In this document: positions 37,967-44,788 of the stretch, piece after piece
How the letters are laid out: each line of letters begins with the position of its first letter
How positions within the stretch are numbered: position 1 is the stretch's first letter
NCBI RefSeq assembly: GCF_046600715.1
Contig: NZ_JBJMAV010000010.1
Coordinates: 1-64,000, forward strand
Source: Lysobacter_C viscosus
Lineage (GTDB): Bacteria > Pseudomonadota > Gammaproteobacteria > Xanthomonadales > Xanthomonadaceae
Length of the DNA: 64,000 nt
Reading direction: 5' to 3'
Made by a program: the position numbers and the translations under genes
The notes under the pieces: model-generated
What the model was told of the DNA's origin: nothing
The model's database searches: none
Seen by the model: the letters and a program-made list of their open reading frames with translations, nothing else

Positions 37967-38365
37967 ATGCGAAAGACCATCGTGACCGTCGCGTTCGTCC
38001 TGGCGCTTGCGGGCTGTGCCACCGATTCGATCGTCCATGCCACCCCGGATGAACTGCCCGGCACCTACTACAGCGGTGATGGGCTCGGCCGCAACATCAC
38101 CGTTGTCCTCCGGCCCGACGGCAGCTTCTCCAGCAACTGGCAGGGCTGCCTGGGTGTCTATGGCCAAGCCGAGGGAAGCTGGCGGCTGCAGGGCGACCAG
38201 CTTCTCTTCCACTCCGCCAGCGAGCAGGAGATGCTGGCCGGCTACCTGAGAAGCGCGACCACGGTCAGGCACGGGGGAAAGCTGGGGTTCGCGCGCGCCC
38301 AGGATGTGGAGCGCGACAGAATCAACGAGCGGCTGGTGTTTACCCGCCAGGCGAGCGGGCAATGA
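37967..38365 (+). CDS. Lipoprotein
   Basis: 132 residues from ATG 37967; an in-frame GTG at 37934 would place eleven polar residues before the signal and is rejected. Signal RKTIVTVAFVLALAGC, lipobox at Cys17. The domain GTYYSGDGLGRNITVVLRPDGSFSSNWQGC, then GSWRLQGDQLLFHSA, resembles lipocalin-like barrels. It has the same architecture as the lipoprotein at 35055. Function unknown. Confidence 0.7.
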   Translation: MRKTIVTVAFVLALAGCATDSIVHATPDELPGTYYSGDGLGRNITVVLRPDGSFSSNWQGCLGVYGQAEGSWRLQGDQLLFHSASEQEMLAGYLRSATTVRHGGKLGFARAQDVERDRINERLVFTRQASGQ

Positions 38366-38443
38366 GGCTGGCGGGCACGTCGGAATCGACCTCCCCGGGT
38401 CGCACCCTGTGCGCACGGCGACATGCGTCGGGCCGGTAACGCA

Positions 38444-38827
38444 ATGACGCACGCACGCCGGGCCATCGTGGTCACCGGCGTTCTCCTGCCCTACCTGGCG
38501 CGCCTGCCGGGTGGACTGGAGTGGCTGGCGCAATACACGGCCGCGGGAGCGCTGGGATTCCTGCTGCTGGGGGTGTTGAACGCGATCACGTGGGGGAGCG
38601 TGCTGGCCTGGACCGCGGTCTATCGGCGCCCGGCATTGCTGGTGCTGCCAGCCGCGGCAGGCTTTGGCTTTGCGGGGTACTGGCACTACACGCTGGACCT
38701 GGCCTCCGATCCCAATGCCGCGATCGGCGTGGCAGTGATCCCCTTCTGGTCGCTGGTGCCCGTTGCACTCGCGGGGGGCGTCGGCTACCTGCTGGACAGG
38801 CATCCTGGCAAGGGGGATAACCGCTGA
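38444..38827 (+). CDS. Polytopic membrane protein
   Basis: 127 residues from ATG 38444 (ATG 38423 also possible). Four helices: VVTGVLLPYLARLPGG, AAGALGFLLLGVLNAITWG, LLVLPAAAGFGFAGYWHY and FWSLVPVALAGGVGYLL. Function unknown. Confidence 0.65.
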   Translation: MTHARRAIVVTGVLLPYLARLPGGLEWLAQYTAAGALGFLLLGVLNAITWGSVLAWTAVYRRPALLVLPAAAGFGFAGYWHYTLDLASDPNAAIGVAVIPFWSLVPVALAGGVGYLLDRHPGKGDNR

Positions 38828-39000
38828 CGCGGGCGCATTGAACGACCCGTGTGCCGGCATTGCCATTGCCGCAGGGCGCGTCCCTGGCGGTGGTTGCACG
38901 ACCCGCGTTCGGCTAGCCTCGCGCAGGTCCCTTCCCACGGCGGCGGGCGAGTCCGTCGGCTGGCCCCGCTTCCGGGGTCGATTGGCAACAGGAGAACGTG

Positions 39001-39276
39001 ATGACCCGGTATCTGATCGAACGCGAGATTGCGGGCGCCGGCGACATGTCGGAGCAGGCATTGCGCGACGCCTCGAGCCACTCCAATTCGGTCCTGGCCG
39101 ACATGGGCCCGGACATCCAGTGGGTGCACAGCTATGTCGCCGGTGACAGGATCTATTGCGTCTACGAGGCGCCCAGCGAGGACCTCATCCGCGAGCACGC
39201 CCGGCGGTCGGGGTTTCCGGCCAACAGGATCAGCCCGATCAGCGCCGTGATCGATCCTTCCACGGCAACCCGATGA
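39001..39276 (+). CDS. DUF4242 (SCO4226-type) protein
   Basis: 91 residues from ATG 39001 behind AGGAGAAC. TRYLIEREIAGAGDMSEQAL, NSVLADMGPDIQWVHSYVAG, IYCVYEAPSEDLIREHARR, GFPANRISPISAVIDPSTA follow the DUF4242 pattern closely. The Streptomyces member SCO4226 binds nickel; whether this one does is not shown. It is soluble. Confidence 0.85.
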   Translation: MTRYLIEREIAGAGDMSEQALRDASSHSNSVLADMGPDIQWVHSYVAGDRIYCVYEAPSEDLIREHARRSGFPANRISPISAVIDPSTATR

Positions 39277-39357
39277 CGGGTTGAATTCCCCGGGCGTCCC
39301 TGGCCGGGCCTTCGTGGAGGCCCGGCCTTGATCGTTTTCCATCTTGAGGAGAGGCAA

Positions 39358-39735
39358 GTGAAGTGTCCCAAGTGCAACCTGCAAATGAGCGCGCTGATGT
39401 GCGAGGGCGTGGAAATCGACCGGTGTCCCGGCTGCGCCGGCCTGTGGTTCGACGCCTTCGAGCATGAGCAGCTCAAGGAGCTGGGTGGAGCGGATACGTT
39501 GGATTCCGCGCCCGGATCCACGCCGGTGCAGCAGGCCGGTGCGACTCCCTGCCCCAGGTGCCGGCAGCCGATGATCCAGATGGTCGTTGCCGGCCAGCCG
39601 CACATCGCATACGAGTCCTGTGGCGTGTGCCACGGCGTCTTCTTCGACGCGGGGGAGTTCAACGACTTCCGCGAGGAGACGTTCGGCGAGAAGCTGCGCG
39701 CGACCTTCGGCGTCGCCCGTTCAACCGGTGGCTGA
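39358..39735 (+). CDS. Double zinc-ribbon (zf-TFIIB) protein
   Basis: 125 residues from GTG 39358 after GAGGAGAGG. MKCPKCNLQMSALMCEGVEI with RCPGCAGLWFD makes one CxxC...CxxC ribbon. PCPRCRQPMIQMVV with SCGVCHGVFFDAGEF makes a second. The order matches the small zf-TFIIB family. It probably binds two zinc ions structurally; partners are unknown. Confidence 0.8.
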   Translation: MKCPKCNLQMSALMCEGVEIDRCPGCAGLWFDAFEHEQLKELGGADTLDSAPGSTPVQQAGATPCPRCRQPMIQMVVAGQPHIAYESCGVCHGVFFDAGEFNDFREETFGEKLRATFGVARSTGG

Positions 39736-39812
39736 GCAGCCGCAGTCCGTCGTAGCGGGCGCAACTCCAGTATCGGCGCCCTGCCCGCGGGCGCGCACGG
39801 CTCCCAGGAACC

Positions 39813-40301
39813 ATGGACGAATCCAGCATCGCCCGTTACATCCTCGATCGCTTCCCCGGCATCGTGCCGGTGCAGGCCTGGGGTGAAACCTCCTTCTTCT
39901 ACAACCCGGGCCGCGCACTTCCGCGCGGGGTCTACTTCGCCACCCTGAAGTCCAGCGATGGCGACAACGACCGTGCCTCGCAGCTGGACCGCCCGTCCGT
40001 GTTCCGCCTCAACATCGGGGTGGGCAAGGCCATCTACCGGTCCCTGTTCGGCGCCCCGCCGGGGCGACCGGCCGCGGGGGGCGTGGTCGACACGGCGCAC
40101 GACTTCACCGCCCTGGACACGGTGTTGCCGCACCCGGTCTACGGCTGGATGTCGTGGGTCTGCGTGCTCAACCCGGGGCCGGCCACGTTCGAGTCGGTCA
40201 AGCCGCTGCTGGCCGAGGCCCATGGCCTGGCCGAGCAGAAGTTCCGCAAGCGCCTGGGGGCGGCGGGGGGAGTACGTTCAATGCGGCCGACGGTCACCTG
40301 A
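39813..40301 (+). CDS. DUF6194-type protein
   Basis: 162 residues from ATG 39813. YILDRFPGIVPVQAWGETSFFYNP, GVYFATLKSSDGDNDRASQLDR, VFRLNIGVGKAIYRSLFG, PHPVYGWMSWVCVLNPGPAT and a C-terminal LLAEAHGLAEQKF match DUF6194, a soluble family of unknown activity related to phage- and cassette-borne proteins. Confidence 0.75.
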   Translation: MDESSIARYILDRFPGIVPVQAWGETSFFYNPGRALPRGVYFATLKSSDGDNDRASQLDRPSVFRLNIGVGKAIYRSLFGAPPGRPAAGGVVDTAHDFTALDTVLPHPVYGWMSWVCVLNPGPATFESVKPLLAEAHGLAEQKFRKRLGAAGGVRSMRPTVT

Positions 40302-40362
40302 TCGGCAGCGCTCGCGTCCCATGCACGCCACCGTGCACGTGTGTGTCAAAAGGAGTCATCCA

Positions 40363-40713
40363 ATGAAGGTCAAACGCATCGTCGCCAACCTCGCGGCCGG
40401 ACAGCCCGAACAGGCCGATGGCTTCTACCGCGGGATCCTCGGCCTGGATCTGGCCATGGACCACGGCTGGATCCGTACCTACGCCGGCGCATCGCGCTCG
40501 ACCGTGCAGGTCAGCATTGCTTCGCAAGGGGGTTCGGACACCGCGGTACCGGATCTTTCCATCGAGGTGGATGACCTGGATGAGGCGTTGCGACGGGTGC
40601 GCGACGCGGGCATCGCCCTGGAGTACGGACCGGCGATCGAACCCTGGGGCGTGCGGCGGTTCTATGTACGCGACCCGCTCGGCAACCTGGTCAACATCCT
40701 CCAGCATGGCTAG
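40363..40713 (+). CDS. VOC family protein
   Basis: 116 residues; AGGAG seven bases upstream fixes ATG 40363. IVANLAAGQPEQADGFYRGILGL, VPDLSIEVDDLDEALRRVRDAG and GVRRFYVRDPLGNLVNILQH are the standard VOC blocks. Same family as the cassette genes at 16852, 17750 and 23836, supporting a shared origin of this region. The substrate is unknown. Confidence 0.85.
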   Translation: MKVKRIVANLAAGQPEQADGFYRGILGLDLAMDHGWIRTYAGASRSTVQVSIASQGGSDTAVPDLSIEVDDLDEALRRVRDAGIALEYGPAIEPWGVRRFYVRDPLGNLVNILQHG

Positions 40714-40788
40714 TGCCTGGGGATGCGCGCGGGTGCGTCGAGGCCACCGCAATGACCTGCACGCACACGGCCGGGAGGACCCGTCGTG

Positions 40789-41148
40789 ATGCTCTACCTT
40801 GCGGCACTGCTGGTTGCGCTGCTGGGCCTGGCCCATTCGGTGCTGGGCGAGCGCTACATCCTGGTACGCCTGTTCCGTCGCGACCTGCCCAAGCTGTTCG
40901 GCGGCCCCGACTTCACCCGTCGCACCCTGCGCTTTGCCTGGCACCTGACAACGCTGCTGGCATGGACCCTGGCCGCCCTGCTGGTGCAGATCGCAGGCCC
41001 GCATTCGCCAAGCTCGCTGGCCGCGTCGATCGGTTGGGCGCTACTCGCCTGCGGCCTGCTGCCGCTGGTCATCACGCGTGGCCGCCACATCTCCTGGCTG
41101 GTGCTGTTCGCGGCGGGCGCCCTGTGCCTTGCGTGGGCCGCGCAATGA
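40789..41148 (+). CDS. Four-helix membrane protein
   Basis: 119 residues from ATG 40789 (GTG 40786 adjacent). LAALLVALLGLAHSVLGERYILVRLF carries a helix with a histidine, then three more helices (FAWHLTTLLAWTLAALLVQI, IGWALLACGLLPLVI, WLVLFAAGALCLAWA). Conserved histidines in helices 1 and 2 are noticeable. Function unknown. Confidence 0.65.
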   Translation: MLYLAALLVALLGLAHSVLGERYILVRLFRRDLPKLFGGPDFTRRTLRFAWHLTTLLAWTLAALLVQIAGPHSPSSLAASIGWALLACGLLPLVITRGRHISWLVLFAAGALCLAWAAQ

Positions 41149-41242
41149 GGACGGTCCCGGTTGCGGCCAACCTCCGGCCCGCCATTGGAAGACTCCGTCC
41201 ATGCGGGCGCGGGGGCGAAGCGTGCACGCTTCAGTAACGGCC

Positions 41243-41725
41243 ATGTGGCGGGAATTCCAGGCGCTGGCACCGTCGACTGCGGGGCCGGAGCCGGCGATAT
41301 CGTCGTGGCACTTCTGCGACAACCCGCACGATGCCGACGAATGCGCACGACTCACGCTGGCGGGTCGCAAACGCGCCACCGCGCCTTCGCGGTGGTCGTT
41401 CGAGCACGCCGGCGAGCCGCTGCCCCGCGTCGGCGACCTGCACGTGGTCACCAACTGGGCCGGCGAAGCCCAGTGCATCATCCGCATCACCGCCGTGGAG
41501 ATCGTGCCCTTCGACGGGGTCACTGCCGACCACGCCCGCGCCGAGGGCGAAGGTGACGGCACGCTGGCGTGGTGGCGCGAGGCCCATTGGGCGTACTACC
41601 AGCGCGAGCTGGCCGGCAGCGGCCACCCGCCGCGGCCGGACATGCCGATCGTGTTCGAGTGGTTCGAATGCGTACATCCCGTTGCAACCCCTGGCAGCGG
41701 TACAGCCGAACAGAAAGAGGATTGA
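41243..41725 (+). CDS. ASCH domain protein
   Basis: 160 residues from ATG 41243. SSWHFCDNPHDADECARLTLAGRKRATA, LPRVGDLHVVTNWAGEAQCIIRITAVEIVPFD and DGTLAWWREAHWAYYQREL have the beta-barrel order of ASCH domains (related to PUA/EVE). These bind RNA or hydrolyse modified nucleosides. The stop overlaps the next ATG (ATGA), so it is probably co-transcribed with the phosphatase. Confidence 0.82.
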   Translation: MWREFQALAPSTAGPEPAISSWHFCDNPHDADECARLTLAGRKRATAPSRWSFEHAGEPLPRVGDLHVVTNWAGEAQCIIRITAVEIVPFDGVTADHARAEGEGDGTLAWWREAHWAYYQRELAGSGHPPRPDMPIVFEWFECVHPVATPGSGTAEQKED

Positions 41726-42261
41726 TGATGACCTTCACCGCGAAACGCTACGCATTGGGCACGCTGCTTGCCGTCGCAGTGGCGACAGCGGGGTGTGCCG
41801 GCACGCGACACGAAGACGCCACTGCCTCCGCGGTGAACTTCATCGTGGTGCGGCATGCCGAAAAAGCGCCCGCTGGGGAGGACCCGGGCCTGACCGCTGC
41901 GGGCCTGGCACGGGCGGAACGCCTGGCCGATGCGCTGGCCGCGCGTCCGGTGGTCGCCGCCTACGCCACCGACTACCGGCGGACCCGGCAGACCGCGGCG
42001 CCGACGGCGCGCCGCCACGGCCTTGGGATCGACATCTACGACGCCCGGCGACCCGCTGACGGGTTCGCGCGCGAATTGCGCGAAAGGCACCCCCAGGGCG
42101 ACGTGCTGGTGGTGGGTCACAGCAATACCGCGCCCGACATCGCCGCGGCGCTGTGCGGCTGCCCGGTCGCGGCCATGGCCGAATCGGAGTACGGGCGGCA
42201 GATGGTGGTCAGGGTCGGCACGGACGGCAGCGCCACGCTGGATGTCTCGGGCGACCCGTGA
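41725..42261 (+). CDS. Histidine phosphatase lipoprotein
   Basis: 178 residues from ATG 41725. The signal ends LAVAVATAGC, a lipobox. FIVVRHAEKAP near residue 42 is the catalytic RHG-type motif, RTRQTA follows and VLVVGHSNTAPD holds the second histidine. It is probably an envelope phosphatase (SixA/phytase-like branch); the substrate is unknown. Linked by ATGA overlaps to genes on both sides. Confidence 0.85.
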   Translation: MMTFTAKRYALGTLLAVAVATAGCAGTRHEDATASAVNFIVVRHAEKAPAGEDPGLTAAGLARAERLADALAARPVVAAYATDYRRTRQTAAPTARRHGLGIDIYDARRPADGFARELRERHPQGDVLVVGHSNTAPDIAAALCGCPVAAMAESEYGRQMVVRVGTDGSATLDVSGDP

Positions 42262-42941
42262 TGGCCACGGCGTTTCCGAAATGGACCGGCACCACCGCCG
42301 CGCTCCGCGTCCAGCAGCTGGAGCTGGCCGGTCGCGTGTCGCTGGTTGACCGCCTGCCCCGCCGGCTGTCCACGGTTGCGGGTCTGGATGTCGGCTTCGA
42401 GGACGGTGGGACCGTAACGCGCGCGGCGGCGGTGCTGATCGGCGCGCGCACGGGCGAGGTGGTCGAACAGCACGTCGTGCGGACCCCAACGCGGATGCCC
42501 TACATCCCGGGTTACCTCAGCTTTCGCGAACTCCCGGCCCTGCTGGAGGTGCTGGCGCTGCTGTCGACGCCACCCGACCTGGTGTTCGTCGACGGACAGG
42601 GCGTGGCGCATCCCCGTGGCCTGGGTGTTGCTGCACACCTGGGGGTGGAAACTGGACTGGCAACGATCGGGGTCGCCAAGACGGTGCTGGTGGGCGAGTA
42701 CGAGGAACCCGGCCCGGTCCCGGGGGACCACTCGCCGCTGCTGCTGGACGGCCTGCGCATCGGCACGGCGCTGCGCAGCAAGCTGCGGTGCCGCCCGCTG
42801 ATCGTGTCGCCCGGCCATCGCGTCAGCCACGCCACCGCGGTCAAGCACGTGATGGCGCGGTTGGCCGGTTACCGCCTGCCGGAACCGACCCGCCTTGCCG
42901 ATCGGCTGGCGTCGCGACGCGGTGCAACTGCAGGCGTGTGA
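42261..42941 (+). CDS. nfi: Endonuclease V (deoxyinosine repair)
   Basis: 226 residues from ATG 42261, overlapping the previous stop. VAGLDVGFEDGGTVTRAAAVL carries the first catalytic Asp, YIPGYLSFRELPALLE the conserved PGYLSFRE with the catalytic Glu, and VFVDGQGVAHPRGLGVAAHLG the second Asp. Length matches E. coli Nfi (about 223). It nicks DNA 3' to deoxyinosine using Mg2+. Confidence 0.93.
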   Translation: MATAFPKWTGTTAALRVQQLELAGRVSLVDRLPRRLSTVAGLDVGFEDGGTVTRAAAVLIGARTGEVVEQHVVRTPTRMPYIPGYLSFRELPALLEVLALLSTPPDLVFVDGQGVAHPRGLGVAAHLGVETGLATIGVAKTVLVGEYEEPGPVPGDHSPLLLDGLRIGTALRSKLRCRPLIVSPGHRVSHATAVKHVMARLAGYRLPEPTRLADRLASRRGATAGV

Positions 42942-43022
42942 TCAGGTACCAGCCCGGCTTGCGGGCCAGCGGCATGGCAGCCCGGAACCGATCGGTTTCG
43001 CCGGAAACTGAATTGGCAGGAT

Positions 43023-43051
43023 TTGTCAATACCCCGTGAGTGGACTATGTT
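43023..43051 (+). promoter_or_regulatory. Sigma-70-type promoter
   Basis: TTGTCA at 43023-43028, 17-base spacer, TATGTT at 43046-43051, about 58 bases before ATG 43109. Good match on both hexamers and in the only sizeable gap before that gene. Confidence 0.6.
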
Positions 43052-43108
43052 GGAGCCACGCCCGTGCGGACGTGCACGGGTTGTTTGCAACAATCCAGGG
43101 GGAAATCG

Positions 43109-43570
43109 ATGAACATCTCGGCACGAAGCTTGCCGTTCCTGCTGCTGCTCGGGGTCGCGGCGCAGGCCCAGGCACAGGATCCCAATGCCTGCCCCCAGCT
43201 GCCCGTCGATTCGGGCCTGGCATGGCAACACCAGAATGCAGGTGACTCCGAGTTCTGCCGCGCGCTGCGCGCGGATGGATCGGAGGCCTTCGGCATGGTG
43301 ATCGGGCGCGATTCGCCGTTCGATCCGGACCGCAGCAACCGCGAAGAGACCGGTCGCATCGACGGCCGCGAGGTGCAGTGGTACCGGGCTGAGATCGCGC
43401 TCAAGCCGGGCGTGCAGGCGCGCGAGACGCTGGTGCGGCTGGCCGACGGCCGGGTCGCCCACATCTGGCTGCAGGCCCGCTCGGACGACGCGCTGGTCGA
43501 GGCCTTCGGCCAGGCCGAGGCCCTGCGTTTCGGCGCGCGACGCGATACACAGGTGGTGGCCGGGCAGTAG
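43109..43570 (+). CDS. Periplasmic protein of unknown function
   Basis: 153 residues; AGGGGGAAA precedes ATG 43109. Signal peptide 1-22 (LPFLLLLGVAAQAQAQ). The mature domain has NACPQLPVDSGLAWQHQNAG, EFCRALRADGSEAFGMVIG (a likely disulphide) and EVQWYRAEIALKPGVQARETLV. A promoter and a terminator bracket it, so it is monocistronic. Confidence 0.75.
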   Translation: MNISARSLPFLLLLGVAAQAQAQDPNACPQLPVDSGLAWQHQNAGDSEFCRALRADGSEAFGMVIGRDSPFDPDRSNREETGRIDGREVQWYRAEIALKPGVQARETLVRLADGRVAHIWLQARSDDALVEAFGQAEALRFGARRDTQVVAGQ

Positions 43571-43598
43571 CCTCCGCTTCCACCCAGCCGCAATGGAC

Positions 43599-43634
43599 GG
43601 GCCATGTCGCAGGACATGGCCCTTGTTGTTTCTG
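43599..43634 (+). terminator. Intrinsic terminator
   Basis: Perfect 10-base stem GGGCCATGTC / GACATGGCCC with a GCAG loop, then TTGTTGTTTCT. It lies 29 bases after the stop of the + gene, between convergent genes. Confidence 0.75.
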
Positions 43635-43783
43635 GATCGCGTCGCTTGCTGGAGTTGCGTTGCGGACCGGGCCACCACGGCAGGCTGGGGTGCCCGCCTG
43701 CGGATCCGTCCGACCACCAGCGAAGTTCCCTTGCCTCGATCGGTCGGCGGGCTCGATCGCGTGCCCGTCGCTGCCCCAACGGG

Positions 43784-44638
43784 TCAGAACCGGCCTTCGC
43801 GGAAATCCACGAACGCCTGCATCAGTTCCTCGCGGGTATTCATCACGAATGGTCCGTGCCGGGCGACAGGCTCGCGCAGCGGGCGGCCGGCGACGAGGAT
43901 CAGGCGCGCACCGGTCTCATCCGCACGCAGCGACAGGCGGCTGCCACCGCCCAGTACCGCCAACGCCTGCACCGGCAGCGGACGCGCATCGTCGCCCTCG
44001 CCCAGCACGACCCCGCCCTCGTAGGCATAGGCGAAGACGTTGTGGCCATCGGGCAGCGCGCACTCCCACGAGGCGCCGGGCTCCAGCGCGATGTCGAGAT
44101 ACAGTGGCGCGGTGGCCGGCTGGACGATCGGGCCGGTGACGCCCTCGACCTGGCCGGCGATGACCTTGACCGATACGCCGGGCGCCGGGGTGACCTGAGG
44201 AATGCAATCGGGCGCGAACTCCTGGTAGCGCGGCGCGGTCATCTTGTCGCGCGCGGGCAGGTTGACCCAGAGCTGGAACCCGCGCATGCGGCCGGCCTCC
44301 TGCTCGGGCATCTCCGAGTGCACCAGCCCGCGGCCGGCAGTCATCCACTGCACGCTGCCGGGCACCAGCACGCCCTCGTTGCCGTGGTTGTCCTTGTGGC
44401 GCATGCGCCCGTCCAGCATGTAGGTCACGGTCTCGAAACCGCGGTGCGGGTGGTCGGGGAAACCGGCCAGGTAGTCCTCGGGGCGGTCGGTGCCGAACTC
44501 GTCCAGCAGCAGGAACGGATCAAGGTCCGGCAGCTGCGGGCTACCGATCACGCGGGTCAATTTCACGCCCGCCCCGTCTGACGCGGGCATGCCGTGCACG
44601 GTGCGGGTGATGCGGGCGGCCGGGGCGATCGCGTTCAT
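43784..44638 (-). CDS. Pirin family protein
   Basis: 284 residues; ATG at 44638 follows AAGGAG on the - strand. DPFLLLDEFGTDRPEDY, then FPDHPHRGFETVTYMLDGRMRHKDNHGN, SVQWMTAGRGLVHSEMPE give the cupin metal ligands (His-x-His, His, Glu). The C-terminal cupin is also present. Bacterial pirins bind iron and some have quercetinase activity. Confidence 0.9.
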   Translation of the reverse strand: MNAIAPAARITRTVHGMPASDGAGVKLTRVIGSPQLPDLDPFLLLDEFGTDRPEDYLAGFPDHPHRGFETVTYMLDGRMRHKDNHGNEGVLVPGSVQWMTAGRGLVHSEMPEQEAGRMRGFQLWVNLPARDKMTAPRYQEFAPDCIPQVTPAPGVSVKVIAGQVEGVTGPIVQPATAPLYLDIALEPGASWECALPDGHNVFAYAYEGGVVLGEGDDARPLPVQALAVLGGGSRLSLRADETGARLILVAGRPLREPVARHGPFVMNTREELMQAFVDFREGRF

Positions 44639-44788
44639 TGGCAGGCTCCTTTCGGGCAGGTGCCACGTGGGCAGGCTCCAAGGATGGTGCCGCCCGGCGG
44701 CGACGCCAGCGGGTACCGGCGCAAACCTGTGTTCCATGCCGGAAACGCAGGCGCCGCGTCACTGCCGGTGCGCCAGGCGACTGCCCCG

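Noticed and set aside
37244..39061. 605-residue open frame on the - strand
   Set aside because: It lies antisense to the membrane protein and lipoprotein genes at 37517, 37967 and 38444, has extreme composition and no motifs; an artefact of high GC.
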